The notes beneath the pieces are model-generated. The model was not told the DNA's origin. It saw only the letters and a list, made by a program, of their open reading frames with translations, and ran no database searches. Made by a program: the position numbers and the translations under genes. Below are positions 9,793-19,946 of a stretch of DNA of 64,000 nt, one piece after another. How positions within the stretch are numbered: position 1 is the first letter of the stretch; every line of letters begins with the position of its first letter. The stretch is taken from assembly GCF_033955345.1 (NCBI RefSeq), contig NZ_CP138332.1, positions 1,488,001-1,552,000 of the forward strand, given 5' to 3'. The stretch comes from Sphingobacterium bambusae (GTDB lineage Bacteria > Bacteroidota > Bacteroidia > Sphingobacteriales > Sphingobacteriaceae).

Positions 9793-11601
9793 TTAATATT
9801 TAGAACGCGTAGTTTGCTTTTTGCCCGAGAAATCACGGAAGCCACCTGAATCACGTCTATCTCTAGAACCACGTCTGTCTCCGCCGCCACGGTTACGATC
9901 ACGATCGCCACCGCCACGGTTTCTGTCGCCTCCGCGAGGAGGACGTCCGCCACGGCCTTCACGACCTCCTGTAGCTTCTCCAGAAACTTCGATACGTACC
10001 TGACGTCCGTTGAAGTCAACGCCTTTGAATTCTTCAAACACCTTGTTCACCTCTGCATCTTCCACTTCGAAGAAGGTAAACACACCTTTCAAATCAATTT
10101 TACCGATTGATTTACCAGAAATTTTAGCGGTATTACAGATAAAACCAAGCATGTCTCCACGGCTGAATTCATCTACAGAACCTAAGTTCATGAACAAGCG
10201 CGTGTATCCTCTTGACGAACGCATACCACGCTCACCACGTTCTCCTCTGTCGCTATCTCTACGGCTATCACGGGCATCGATATTTAAATCAGGTGCATTT
10301 TGATAGTATTCCAAGAAACGATTAAACTCTAAAGAAGCGAAACGTTTGATGATATCCTCTTTGGAAAGATCTTGCATGCTTTCCATAATCTTTGGAATGA
10401 ATGGTGCGATCTGCTCCTCATTGATATCCACATTGTGCACTTTGTCGATCATTTTGAAAAGTTGTTTTTCACAAACTTCCGCTCCTTGTGGAACTTCTTT
10501 CTTTTCAAACGGCTTACCGATAATTTTTTCGATATGACGGATCTTGCTCAACTCTTTCACGTTCACCAACGAAAGGGAGATACCTGTTTTACCAGCACGA
10601 GCGGTACGGCCCGAGCGGTGGGTGTAGTTCTCTACCTCATCTGGTAAAGAAAAGTTAATAACGTGCGTTACGTCGTTAACGTCAATACCACGTGCAGCAA
10701 CATCCGTTGCAATCAACAGCTGTAAGCTACGTTCGCGGTAGCGCTTCATCACCTTGTCGCGTTGTTGCTGCGACAAATCGCCATGCAGTGAATCGGCATT
10801 ATATCCATCTTTCACTAAAGCTTCTGCAATCTCTTGCGTTTCGATCTTTGTACGGCAGAAAACGATACCGAAAATTTCCGGATAGAAGTCTACAATACGT
10901 TTGAACGCCGCATATTTATCTTTAGCCTTAATTAAATAGTAATGGTGTTCAATGTTTGCATTCCCGGTGTTTTTGGTACCTACTGTTAGCTCGAAAGGAT
11001 TGCTCATATAGTTTTGTGCTATACGGCGTACCTCTTTAGGCATCGTAGCTGAAAACAACCAGGTTTTCTTAGTGTCGGGCGTCTCCGAAAGAATATTGTT
11101 TATATCCTCTTGGAATCCCATATTCAACATCTCATCGGCTTCATCCAACACGACATATTTAACGTCGGAAAAATCGATGGCATTTCTGCCGATGATGTCT
11201 AACATACGTCCGGGCGTAGCAACAACAATCTGCACGCCGCGACGGATTTGACGCAATTGATCAGAAATGTTGGCGCCACCATAAACAGCAACGACATGTA
11301 CATTGTCAATGTACTTTGCGAATTTCTCTAAATCTTTTGCAATTTGTAAACACAACTCACGAGTAGGACATAATACTAGTGCCTGTGGGTGTTTTTGAGT
11401 AAAGTCAATTAACTCTAATAATGGAAGACCAAATGCCGCGGTCTTTCCTGTGCCGGTTTGGGCTAATCCGACAAAATCGTCGTTACCAGTCAGTAATACA
11501 GGAATGGCTTTTTCCTGGATGGGAGATGGTTTTTCAAAACCGATCTCAGCGATGGCATTAACAACTTCATGACGGATTCCCAAGTCTAAAAATGGGTTCA
11601 T
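9793..11601 (-). CDS. DEAD-box RNA helicase with DbpA-like RNA-binding domain and RGG tail
   Basis: The 602-residue protein has the two RecA-like helicase domains: the Q-motif region FEKPSPIQEKAIP, AQTGTGKTAAF, VLDEADEML, LFSATMP in domain 1, and IATDVAARGID and HRSGRTARAGK in domain 2. Residues about 460-545 look like a DbpA-type RNA-binding domain (YTRLFMNLGSVDEFSRGD). The last 50 residues are an Arg/Gly-rich, disordered tail with many RGG-like repeats. DbpA and CsdA relatives act in ribosome assembly and cold adaptation; that role is inferred here. The RGG tail would add unspecific RNA binding and may drive condensate formation. The start ATG at 11601 is clear and the gene stands alone. 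Confidence 0.95.
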   Translation of the reverse strand: MNPFLDLGIRHEVVNAIAEIGFEKPSPIQEKAIPVLLTGNDDFVGLAQTGTGKTAAFGLPLLELIDFTQKHPQALVLCPTRELCLQIAKDLEKFAKYIDNVHVVAVYGGANISDQLRQIRRGVQIVVATPGRMLDIIGRNAIDFSDVKYVVLDEADEMLNMGFQEDINNILSETPDTKKTWLFSATMPKEVRRIAQNYMSNPFELTVGTKNTGNANIEHHYYLIKAKDKYAAFKRIVDFYPEIFGIVFCRTKIETQEIAEALVKDGYNADSLHGDLSQQQRDKVMKRYRERSLQLLIATDVAARGIDVNDVTHVINFSLPDEVENYTHRSGRTARAGKTGISLSLVNVKELSKIRHIEKIIGKPFEKKEVPQGAEVCEKQLFKMIDKVHNVDINEEQIAPFIPKIMESMQDLSKEDIIKRFASLEFNRFLEYYQNAPDLNIDARDSRRDSDRGERGERGMRSSRGYTRLFMNLGSVDEFSRGDMLGFICNTAKISGKSIGKIDLKGVFTFFEVEDAEVNKVFEEFKGVDFNGRQVRIEVSGEATGGREGRGGRPPRGGDRNRGGGDRDRNRGGGDRRGSRDRRDSGGFRDFSGKKQTTRSKY

Positions 11602-11729
11602 GAAATAAAATATACAATAGGCTCTATTGCCTAAGGCGGTGCAAAGATAGGAAGAATATTTGAAATAAAGAAACGTTTAATCATTTCTGTGTCACAATAT
11701 GGCACGCGAAATCATTAGTTCACTTGCAA

Positions 11730-12326
11730 TTAGCTACGCCCCGACTTGAGCTGCACACGGCGTGAACGGCGTAGCCTTGATTTTTTGACGGGATAATGGC
11801 GCCGTGGCGTCATGTTGTTAAAGATGAGCGCCACCACAAACAAGATTAAGCAGCCCGACAAGACGGGGCTTAAGACATACCAGTACCCCATAGCTGCAAT
11901 CTTGGTCCCGCTGCTTACCGCGATAAGTGCCGTGGCACCTCCTGGAGGATGCAAAGTACGTGTCACCTGCATAAGGACGATTGACGAGGCTACAGCTAAC
12001 GGAGCGGTGAGCCAAATAATTTCGGGTAGCAGTTGAGCCACGGTAACACCAGCAATGGCTGATACGACATGACCACCGATCAAGTTTCGCGGTTGTGCCA
12101 AAGGGCTCTGTATAGCACCATACACCAAAACCGAAGAGGCTCCAAAGGAGCCTATGAGAAATACGTTTTCCGAAACGGGAAGGTTCAACGATTGCAGCAA
12201 CGCAATCAAGAAGATACCGACAAAGGCACCAAGGAAAGACCAAAAGTGTTCACGCGGGTCAACAAGTGTTTCCCGGTAAAAAACATAGCGATATACCCGC
12301 AGTTGACGCTGTATATGTCTACGCAA
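11730..12326 (-). CDS. HPP-family integral membrane protein
   Basis: The 198-residue product has four to five hydrophobic segments and the HPP family signature HPPGGATALIAV near residue 127. Further family patterns are FLIGSFGASSVLVYGA and SPLAQPRNLIGGHVVSA. Characterised HPP proteins are nitrite or small-molecule permeases in plastids and cyanobacteria; the bacterial substrate is open. The C-terminal tail (KKSRLRRSRRVQLKSGRS) is strongly basic and would lie in the cytoplasm. No ATG exists between the upstream stop and the conserved region, so the start is probably the TTG at 12326. That lies 6 bp after rlmB, suggesting translational coupling. Confidence 0.85.
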   Translation of the reverse strand: MRRHIQRQLRVYRYVFYRETLVDPREHFWSFLGAFVGIFLIALLQSLNLPVSENVFLIGSFGASSVLVYGAIQSPLAQPRNLIGGHVVSAIAGVTVAQLLPEIIWLTAPLAVASSIVLMQVTRTLHPPGGATALIAVSSGTKIAAMGYWYVLSPVLSGCLILFVVALIFNNMTPRRHYPVKKSRLRRSRRVQLKSGRS

Positions 12327-12332
12327 AATACC

Positions 12333-13109
12333 TTACTTTAGATTACGTTGACGAATTGCTTCGTAGATGACGACAGCCGCAGAAACGGATACATTCAACG
12401 AGCCAATATCACCGAACATCGGGATTTTCGCCAACTTATCGGATATACGAATCAGATCGTCGGACACTCCGACATCTTCCGCCCCCATCACAATACAGGT
12501 TGGCGTCGTATAGTTAACATCATAAATAGAATCTTCTGTTTTTTCGGTACTGACCACGAGCTGTACGCCCGATTCGATCAGAAAACGACCTGTTTTCCCT
12601 AAGGAATCCTGCCGACATACCGGGATTTTGTATAAAGCGCCTGCCGATGTCTTTATCGCATCCGGATTGATCTCTGCCGATCCTTTTTTGGGCACGATGA
12701 TGGCGTGAATACCAGCACATTCCGCAGTACGCGCGATAGCACCCATATTCCGCACATCGGTTACGCCATCGAGCATCAGCAAAAATGGCGTTTCCCCCGT
12801 TTCGTAGATAACAGGAAGCAGATCTTCGATATTTTGATAAACGATGGGCGAGATCACGGCAATTACGCCTTGGTGGTTCTTGCGTGTTATGCGATTCAGC
12901 TTTTCTACAGGAACCTGCTGAAAACTAATATTACGCTCCTTCAACAATGCTTTGAGCTCTAAAAATAAACTCCCCGTCAAACCGCGTTGCACGAACAACG
13001 ATTCGATTTCCTTGTCGCTATCAATCGCCTCTATAACCGCACGGATACCAAACACCATTTGATTCGTTTCTCTCCGCTCGCCCCTATCGCGCTGTTGAAA
13101 ATGTTGCAT
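12333..13109 (-). CDS. rlmB: 23S rRNA (guanosine-2251-2'-O)-methyltransferase RlmB
   Basis: A SpoU-family SAM-dependent ribose methyltransferase. The N-terminal substrate-binding domain (MVFGIRAVIEAIDSDKEIES) precedes the trefoil-knotted catalytic domain with motif 1 (VTDVRNMGAIARTAECAG), motif 2 (IVMGAEDVGVSDD) and motif 3 (SLNVSVSAAVVIYE). It methylates the ribose of G2251 in the 23S rRNA P-loop. The frame is open to 13187, but the ATG at 13109 (MQHFQQRDRGERRE) fits the family better and gives 258 residues. The HPP gene follows at 6 bp. Confidence 0.93.
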   Translation of the reverse strand: MQHFQQRDRGERRETNQMVFGIRAVIEAIDSDKEIESLFVQRGLTGSLFLELKALLKERNISFQQVPVEKLNRITRKNHQGVIAVISPIVYQNIEDLLPVIYETGETPFLLMLDGVTDVRNMGAIARTAECAGIHAIIVPKKGSAEINPDAIKTSAGALYKIPVCRQDSLGKTGRFLIESGVQLVVSTEKTEDSIYDVNYTTPTCIVMGAEDVGVSDDLIRISDKLAKIPMFGDIGSLNVSVSAAVVIYEAIRQRNLK

Positions 13110-13282
13110 TATTGAAAAATTAAAACGTGAAATAAAAGGCTTCACCATGTAAGGCACAAACACCCACCAGAAAACACTAGTTGGCAAAGATAAGAAAAAT
13201 TGCCAACAGTTTCTCGCATTACCTATCTAACAACAGCACAATGAAAATCGGGAGCAAAACGGTTCGATCGGTTGCACTAAAC

Positions 13283-15082
13283 TTAACTCAAGCCTAGATT
13301 AAATGCTTTTCGAAGGCTTTCGAGAGCTGGATTTTTGGACAACATCGCCTGGTATTTTTCTTGCGACGTGTAGGGTTTACGTACTTTTGTCAGCTCCACC
13401 TGTACGCCCTGTAGATCGATAGAGAAGTTATTCAGCTGCACGCGTAGGTAATTCAAAATATCGATCTTACCAACCTTAAGCTCATCCATCTGCACGGCGT
13501 TTTCTACATCGACTTCAATCATAGTGCCCTGCAAACGCGGCGTACTCGATGTCATGATGGTATATAGTGTGACGCGAGTCGTTTTCTTCAGCCCATCCGC
13601 AAAGGCATTCCATTTGGAAAGGAAGGCATTCAACGTAACCTCGCTATAGGCATTTCCCTGAACGAGGTCATTCTCTTCAGATTCCTCAGCCTTCTTTTCT
13701 TCAAAAATGGTATTGAGATTGGGAATATCGATGGAAGAAGAAACCTTTCCCCATCCTTTTTTGGGAGCAGCCGCAACAGGCACTTCAACCGCCTTCGCAG
13801 GAGTAGCCGCTGCTACAGGCTCGGCTTCGCGCCCCACCGGTGTAGACGGAACAGCAGTCGTTGCTGGTTTTACTGCTACCGGAGCAGATATTACCGACTC
13901 AGGACGTGCTATGGATTGCTCAGGGAGTTTTTTTTTTACCTCAGTCGACGCTGAGGGAACGAAACTTCCTTGCTTACTCAGTACAATGGCGGCAGACACA
14001 TGGCACATTTTTAGCAAAGCTAACTCGACCTGTAAACGTTGGTTTTTGCTATTCTTATAGTTGATCTCACATTGATTGGCAATGTTCAATGCAGACAGCA
14101 ACAAACCGGAGCTCAACGCTTGCGATTGCTCCAAGTACTTGCGCTTTATATTATCACTAACCTCTAAGAGTTTCAAGGTAGCCGGTTCCTTGGCTACCAG
14201 CAGATTGCGGATATGTGTTGCCAATCCGCTGATAAAATGCCCGCCATCAAAACCGTTGTTCAGCACCTTATCAAAAATAAGAAGCGTCTGTGCAGCATCT
14301 TCCGCTGCAATACGCTCCAACAGCTGGAAATAGTAATCGTAATCCAGAATATTCAGGTTATCGATCACCGACTGATAGGAAATATTTTTATTGGAGAAGC
14401 TCACGATTTGATCAAACATGGACAATGCATCCCGCAAACCGCCATCGGCTTTCTGCGCAATGATATGTAGTCCATCTGCTTCATACGTAATCGACTCTTT
14501 CTGCGCTATGCTGGCAAGGTGCAAAGCCATGTCTTCCACCTTGATCCGGTTGAAATCAAATATTTGACAACGGGACAAGATGGTAGGTAGTATTTTATGC
14601 TTCTCGGTCGTCGCCAAGATAAAGATGGCATAGGAAGGAGGTTCCTCCAAGGTTTTTAAAAACGCATTGAAAGCAGCCTGCGAAAGCATATGCACCTCAT
14701 CGATGATGTATATTTTATACTTCCCGGTTTGCGGCGGTATGCGCACCTGCTCAATCAAGCTTCGGATATCGTCTACCGAGTTATTAGATGCGGCATCCAG
14801 CTCGTGTATACTAAAGGAGTTGCCGTTCTGGAAGGATTTACAGCTATCACAGGTTCCGCAAGCTTCTACATTTTCACGGATATGCTCGCAGTTTATCGTC
14901 TTGGCCAAAATACGAGCACAGGTAGTCTTCCCCACTCCCCTAGGCCCACAGAACAGAAAAGCCTGAGCCAGTTGGTTGTTGTGGATGGCGTTCTTGAGCG
15001 TACTGGTAATATGCGCTTGTCCCACGACAGAATCGAAGGTTACAGGGCGATATTTCCGTGCCGAAACAATAAAATTATCCAT
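13283..15082 (-). CDS. dnaX: DNA polymerase III subunit gamma/tau
   Basis: The product is the AAA+ clamp-loader subunit. Visible are Walker A GPRGVGKTTCARILAK, the zinc-binding cysteines CGTCDSCKSF, the DAASNNSVDDIR motif, Walker B region YIIDEVHMLSQ, and sensor 1 (ILATTEKHKI). A Pro/Ala/Val-rich linker (about residues 385-450) leads to the tau-specific C-terminal domain. The ATG at 15082 (MDNFIVSARKYRP) was chosen instead of the frame start at 15175 because the family starts there; this gives 599 residues. It loads the beta clamp and connects the polymerase to the helicase in the replisome. No slippery frameshift site was recognised. Confidence 0.95.
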   Translation of the reverse strand: MDNFIVSARKYRPVTFDSVVGQAHITSTLKNAIHNNQLAQAFLFCGPRGVGKTTCARILAKTINCEHIRENVEACGTCDSCKSFQNGNSFSIHELDAASNNSVDDIRSLIEQVRIPPQTGKYKIYIIDEVHMLSQAAFNAFLKTLEEPPSYAIFILATTEKHKILPTILSRCQIFDFNRIKVEDMALHLASIAQKESITYEADGLHIIAQKADGGLRDALSMFDQIVSFSNKNISYQSVIDNLNILDYDYYFQLLERIAAEDAAQTLLIFDKVLNNGFDGGHFISGLATHIRNLLVAKEPATLKLLEVSDNIKRKYLEQSQALSSGLLLSALNIANQCEINYKNSKNQRLQVELALLKMCHVSAAIVLSKQGSFVPSASTEVKKKLPEQSIARPESVISAPVAVKPATTAVPSTPVGREAEPVAAATPAKAVEVPVAAAPKKGWGKVSSSIDIPNLNTIFEEKKAEESEENDLVQGNAYSEVTLNAFLSKWNAFADGLKKTTRVTLYTIMTSSTPRLQGTMIEVDVENAVQMDELKVGKIDILNYLRVQLNNFSIDLQGVQVELTKVRKPYTSQEKYQAMLSKNPALESLRKAFNLGLS

Positions 15083-15173
15083 TGCACGAAGATAGCAAGT
15101 AAAAATTAAAAAGTAAAAACTAAAAGCTCGGAAAATAACGACCGACGATTCGCTAACGTCGTAAGCGAAGCGC

Positions 15174-15210
15174 AAAAACGAGCTCCGTTGTCAGAAACAG
15201 CGGAGGCTCG
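15174..15210 (-). terminator. Terminator of the aquaporin gene
   Basis: On the minus strand CGAGC-CTCCGCTGTT pairs with AACGGAG-CTCG (one bulge) and is followed by GTTTTTG. It lies between the aquaporin stop and the dnaX start. Confidence 0.8.
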
Positions 15211-15235
15211 TCTGTAATGAATAAAATGAAAAATA

Positions 15236-15991
15236 TTAGATTGAAAACTCTTTAGGAAGATTAGCCGGAGTAGCCTTCTCAGCTGGCCCCAACAGCTTCC
15301 ACAGGAGGGCAGCAAAGATGGCTCCCATAATAGGTGCTGCGATAAACAACCATAGTTGAGCCAGCGCTTGTCCGCCGGCAAACACGGCAGGACCAAAAGA
15401 TCGTGCCGGATTAACAGAAGTACCAGTGATTGGAATCGCAACCAAATGAATAAGAACTAAGGTAAATCCGATAGCAAGACCAGCCATATTACTGTTGCCT
15501 ACGGTAGAAGTTGTTGCTAGAATAACAAAGACAAAAATAAAGGTGAGCAAAACTTCAACCAAAAAAGCCGTTTCCATGCTATACTCATTTTGGTAACCTA
15601 TCCCCCAACCATTGGAGCCATAAGCCCACTCTCCTGCCGTGAAACCACTCAACTGCCCATGTAATAGTTGCTGTAAGACACAGGCGCCAAGCAAGGCACC
15701 TACACACTGAGCCACAATGTAGACCAACGTGTCGCGCCAAGAAATTTTCCCGGCAATCAGTAGGCCTATCGTCACCGCCGGGTTAATATGACAGCCCGAA
15801 ATACCACCAATAGCATAGGCAAATACGAGCACCGCAAGTCCAAACGCTAACGAAATACCCAGTAGACCCAAGCCCGACAGACCGCCTAAACTATTTGCTC
15901 CCGCAACGACAGCAGCGCCGCAACCGAAAAGAACCAAGCCGAACGTTCCTATCGATTCGGCGACAAACTTTGAAGAGGTTTTGATTTCCAT
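15236..15991 (-). CDS. Aquaporin / MIP-family channel
   Basis: The 251-residue protein has six transmembrane helices and both NPA half-helices: HINPAVTIG near residue 70 and SVNPARSFGPA near residue 192. Length, the serial arrangement AESIGTFGLVLFGCGAAV in helix 1, and the Arg directly after the second NPA match water-specific AqpZ-like channels more than glycerol facilitators. It would move water across the inner membrane during osmotic shifts. Its own terminator separates it from dnaX, and about 320 bp of AT-rich sequence lies upstream, enough for independent regulation. Confidence 0.93.
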   Translation of the reverse strand: MEIKTSSKFVAESIGTFGLVLFGCGAAVVAGANSLGGLSGLGLLGISLAFGLAVLVFAYAIGGISGCHINPAVTIGLLIAGKISWRDTLVYIVAQCVGALLGACVLQQLLHGQLSGFTAGEWAYGSNGWGIGYQNEYSMETAFLVEVLLTFIFVFVILATTSTVGNSNMAGLAIGFTLVLIHLVAIPITGTSVNPARSFGPAVFAGGQALAQLWLFIAAPIMGAIFAALLWKLLGPAEKATPANLPKEFSI

Positions 15992-16312
15992 AATACCGTT
16001 TATAATATATTAATTAAACTATGAGACTCATAAAGAACCGTATCCAAATATAAAATAACAACCATGGTTAACAAATTAAATTTAATAAAAACAAAATAAC
16101 CACAAAAAGATAGATAAATACTAAATTGAAATAAAAATATCAAAACAAGAAACACAAAAACCTAGAACAATGGACTAAATAAAGGAAGATAAACACAGAT
16201 CACGATTAAGCCCTAAACTGACAGAATAATAATTCTAAAAACGAGATAAGAAAAAACTAAATCTCATTTCCATTCTTGTAACAAAAAATAGGTTATTTTT
16301 GTAAGGATACCG
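15992..16312. other. AT-rich intergenic region between divergent aquaporin and glycosyltransferase genes
   Basis: About 320 bp, very rich in A on the + strand, with no open frame. It must hold the promoters of both divergent genes. For the + strand gene a TATTTTTG sequence (16294-16301) fits the TAnnTTTG -7 pattern, with a TTG at 16276-16278 that is somewhat too close for an ideal -33 box. Nothing else was recognised. Confidence 0.6.
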
Positions 16313-17924
16313 ATGAAAAACTTATCTAGCAAACCAACATTTCATCGTTATTTTAACCAGCTGATCGCAAGCACCAAATATATGGCGAATACACCCTTCT
16401 TCAGAAATAGCTTATTACTGGCCTTTGTCGTCCTAAAATTCCTTATACAGTACAGCTTAATAAACGCTGATTATGAGCTGCATCGGGATGAGTTTCTCCA
16501 TATCAATCAGGCTCAACATCTTGCTTGGGGCTATCTTTCGGTTCCGCCGTTTACTTCTTGGATATCGTACCTGATTGGCTTATTAGGAAATAACATATTT
16601 TGGATAAAATTCTTTCCGGCTCTTTTTGGTGCACTAACCACTGTCGTTGTATGGAAAGCCATCGAAGCATTAGGGGGGAAATATATGGGCATTACTTCTT
16701 GGAGCGAGCTGCATCAGCTTTTCGGTGCTTCTTCGCCTAAATGTACTCTATCAGCCTAATTCGCTAGATGTGCTCTGCTGGACTAGTGTCTACTACTTTT
16801 TACTTCAGTACATCCGTAGCAACCAAACAAAATGGCTGTACATCCTTGCTATTGTCTTTGCCATAGGCTTCTTAAACAAGTACAATATTGTTTTTCTTTT
16901 TCTTGGTATCTTACCAGCCATCGGCCTTAGTTCGGCGAGGAAGCTTCTTTACAACGGTCATTTTTATGGCGCATTATTACTGGCCTTGTTACTAGTATTC
17001 CCGAATTTACTTTGGCAATACCAGCATCGCTTCCCAGTATTCCTGCACTTAAGGGAACTTGCCGAAACACAGCTGAGTCATGTAAACCGTTGGACCTTCA
17101 TCACTTCACCTTTCCTTTTTTTCTCGGGTTCACTTCTTGTACTACTTGTTGGCCTATACGCTTTGGCTAGACAAGATGGATGGCGAAGATACCGGCTTTT
17201 CCTATGGTCGTTTATTTTTACTTTTGCGCTCTTCGTTGCGCTTAAAGCGAAAGACTATTATGCTATTGGCTTGTATCCCATTTATTTCGCATTTGGGGCC
17301 ACCTATATAGGTCGTCTTTTAGCTGATAGCAAATGGTACTATTGCACTGCCGTGGTCTTGTTACCCATTGTTTTCTTTCTGCCCATATACGATGTTGCTT
17401 TCCCAAACAAAACACCGGCATACATTGTCACACACCAAGATGCGTATCGAAAATTAGGCCTATTACGATGGGAAGATGGTAAAGAACACAGCTTGCCCCA
17501 AGATTTTGCAGACATGCTGGGGTGGAAAGAGCTTGCAAGAAAAGTAGATAGCGTATATCTGCAGCTCGGAGCACCCGAACATACCTTGGTGTTATGCGAC
17601 AATTATGGACAAGCAGGCGCCATCAACTATTATTCATCCTGTGGCGTTCAGGCTGTTTCCTTCAATGCCGACTACATCAACTGGTTTGATTTGGAGAAGG
17701 ACTACAAACATCTGATCCGGGTAAAAAACTCGCATGAAGAACTGGAAGAGATGCGACAAACAGGCCCATTATTTCAACAATCCGTCGTTGCAGCGCACAT
17801 CCAAAACCCTTATGCACGCGAATATGGCACTGTTATCTTTAGCTTCCGTGATGCCAACGTGGACATCAACCAACGCATACGCAACGAACTACTAGCGCAA
17901 CCGACCTATTTCAACAAACAATGA
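16313..17924 (+). pseudogene. Family-39-type glycosyltransferase, frameshifted in a run of six G
   Basis: Two overlapping frames (16313-16759 and 16725-17924) together encode one multi-pass membrane glycosyltransferase of the PMT/ArnT-like family 39. The first begins with ADYELHRDEFLHINQAQHLA and VPPFTSWISYLIGLLGN, both typical of that family. The second continues with VLYQPNSLDVLCWTSVYYF and hydrophobic helices up to a soluble C-terminal domain. The break is at GGGGGG, 16673-16678. With five G the reading runs on as ALGGNIWALLLGASCISF into the second frame, giving a normal protein of about 536 residues. So the sequence carries one surplus G. It may be a sequencing error, a recent mutation or a slippage site. 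The gene would transfer sugars from polyprenyl-phosphate carriers to a lipid or protein. Confidence 0.88.
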
Positions 17925-17980
17925 CAACACACCCCTACACGGCTGTAGCGATGCGTTGTTTTAAGCTTCAGCCGCCAGCT

Positions 17981-19258
17981 TTACCTTTCCAAGGTCTGTT
18001 TGCGATCGGGCCCAGTTGAAAGATAAGCAATAGGCACATGTAGCTCATTTTCCAAAAAGCTGATATAAGTTTTTAATGCTTCAGGAAGACCTTTATCGTC
18101 GGTCAAATCCGAAATATCCTCTTGCCATGCTGCAAAGCGACGGTATATCGGCTGCGCTGTGCAGCCTGCGTCATGCGTAGCAACATAGTCCAGTGTCTCC
18201 CCTCCATCATCACTGTAAGAAGTACATACGTCGATATAATCGAGACCAGATAGCACATCTGCTTTGGTCATAATCAGCTTATCAACACCGTTGATCATGA
18301 TCGCATAGCGTAAGGCCGGCAGATCCAACCAACCAATCCGCCGCGGACGCTTCGTGAAGGAACCAAACTCCCCGCCCTGCAGACGGATATGATCGGCAAG
18401 TTCGCTTTGAAGCTCGGTGAGGAACGGGCCGCTACCTACACGTGTACAATAGGCCTTAAAGACGCCCATCACCTCGCCAACATGCTTGGGCGCCACGCCC
18501 AATCCTGTGCATACCGCTCCCGCCGTAGTATTGGAGGATGTTACGTAGGGGTAACTTCCATGGTCTATATCCAGCAAGGTTGCCTGCGCGCCCTCAGCCA
18601 GCACTTTCTTCCCATTGGAGAGCATCTTGTTAATAGTCCATTCTGCATCAACCAACGGAAACTGTTTCAAAATATCGATATGCTGCATAAAATCAACTAA
18701 AAAGTCATCAACGGAAAGCTGAACGCCGTAGCGATCCTCCAACAGCTTGATATGCTCACCAAACAGCTGGCTCACGCAATTTTCGAAATCAGGACGCTGG
18801 ATATCCGCAACACGCAATCCCCTTCTTAGCATCTTATCAGAGTAAGCCACTGCAATACCTTTTTGTGTGGAGCCGATCTTGGCGTCGCCAAGGCTTTCCT
18901 CTGCATATTTATCCAACAAGGCATGGGTAGGCAGTAACAGGTGGGCCTTTTTAGCGATTAGCAACTTTTGGTTGTCGATGACCGGGTAGCCCATGGCAGT
19001 CAGCATATGGATCTCCCGAGCGAATGATACCACATCCAGCACCACGCCGTTTCCAATAATATTGATAATTTTCGTATTTAGGATCCCGGAGGGGATGCTG
19101 TTGAGCACCACCTTTTTGCCTTCAAAAATAAGGGTATGCCCAGCATTGGATCCACCATGGAAACGCGCTACCGCATCATAGTGCGCAGCAAGGGCATCTA
19201 CAAATTTACCTTTGCCTTCATCACCCCACTGAAGGCCCAACAATACATCTACTTTCAT
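17981..19258 (-). CDS. purA: Adenylosuccinate synthetase
   Basis: The protein opens with KVDVLLGLQWGDEGKGKFVD, the GTP-binding glycine loop with the catalytic Asp, followed by the GGSNAGHT motif. Other conserved parts are GSTQKGIAVAYSDK and TTTGRPRRIGW-like TKRPRRIGWLDLPALR. It joins IMP and aspartate with GTP in the first committed step of AMP synthesis. The frame is open up to 19321, but the ATG at 19258 gives the normal 425 residues and the usual N-terminus. The gene is preceded by a Crp/Fnr gene on the same strand; with the chosen start they are separated by about 70 bp. Confidence 0.97.
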   Translation of the reverse strand: MKVDVLLGLQWGDEGKGKFVDALAAHYDAVARFHGGSNAGHTLIFEGKKVVLNSIPSGILNTKIINIIGNGVVLDVVSFAREIHMLTAMGYPVIDNQKLLIAKKAHLLLPTHALLDKYAEESLGDAKIGSTQKGIAVAYSDKMLRRGLRVADIQRPDFENCVSQLFGEHIKLLEDRYGVQLSVDDFLVDFMQHIDILKQFPLVDAEWTINKMLSNGKKVLAEGAQATLLDIDHGSYPYVTSSNTTAGAVCTGLGVAPKHVGEVMGVFKAYCTRVGSGPFLTELQSELADHIRLQGGEFGSFTKRPRRIGWLDLPALRYAIMINGVDKLIMTKADVLSGLDYIDVCTSYSDDGGETLDYVATHDAGCTAQPIYRRFAAWQEDISDLTDDKGLPEALKTYISFLENELHVPIAYLSTGPDRKQTLER

Positions 19259-19330
19259 GTTATTCTTTTTTATAACACAAAACTGTTGCTTTTCCGATGA
19301 AGCACCATTGTCAATTGGCAAAATCGAAAA

Positions 19331-19900
19331 CTATTTTACCTGCCTTCGAATACGGCTTAATGAGGAGGGGGTTATTCCTAAAAAAGATGCCAACATCGAT
19401 TGCGGAACGCGGTTGCCGAGACCGAGATAATGATCGAGAAAATTAAGATAACGCGTGTGGGCATCTTGCACCAACATATTACTGGCCATCTTCATCTTAT
19501 TCTCCAACACCTGCGCGTTAAGCTTCGCAAAAATGGCCGACCAGCCAACTATTGATGTCTCCAGGATTGCAAAATCAGCTCGGTTTAGCGTAAGCAATGT
19601 ACAATCAGTGATGGCTTCGATATATTCCAATGCCGGACTTTGGTCCAAATAACCATTCACGTCGCCAACAAATCGACCTTCGTATATAAAGTAACGTGTG
19701 AAATCATTGCCCAACTTGTCATAGTAGCAAGAGCGACAAACACCATCGCTGATAAAACCTAGCCTTGCGCATACACGGCCGGACTCGACGAAGTATTGAC
19801 CTTTTTCAAGATAAAATGGTTGGATCAAGCTGGCAAGCAAGTCCTTATCAGCTACCGTGAGATGACCGTATTTTCCGAGATAAGCGAGTAGTTGCTCCAT
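19331..19900 (-). CDS. Crp/Fnr-family transcriptional regulator
   Basis: The 189-residue protein has a cyclic-nucleotide-binding-like jelly roll (FYLEKGQYFVESGRVC, GFISDGVCRSCYYD, FVGDVNGYLDQSPALEYIEA) and a short C-terminal helix-turn-helix (VPQSMLASFLGITPSSLSRI). The phosphate-binding Arg-Ser motif of true cAMP receptors is not present, so the ligand, if any, is unknown. Such small Crp-like proteins are numerous in Bacteroidota and usually control nearby or stress genes. The gene lies upstream of purA in the same direction; a regulatory link to purine synthesis would be a guess. Confidence 0.9.
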   Translation of the reverse strand: MEQLLAYLGKYGHLTVADKDLLASLIQPFYLEKGQYFVESGRVCARLGFISDGVCRSCYYDKLGNDFTRYFIYEGRFVGDVNGYLDQSPALEYIEAITDCTLLTLNRADFAILETSIVGWSAIFAKLNAQVLENKMKMASNMLVQDAHTRYLNFLDHYLGLGNRVPQSMLASFLGITPSSLSRIRRQVK

Positions 19901-19946
19901 GTTTTAAATACACGAATGTGTATCCCCGTAGCCATTGCCATTTGAC

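Noticed and set aside
10372..10647. Plus-strand frames across the helicase gene
   Set aside because: Shadows of the DEAD-box gene; no independent signal.
14541..14600. Programmed frameshift in dnaX
   Set aside because: No A AAA AAG-type slippery sequence with following hairpin was seen between the AAA+ and tau regions.
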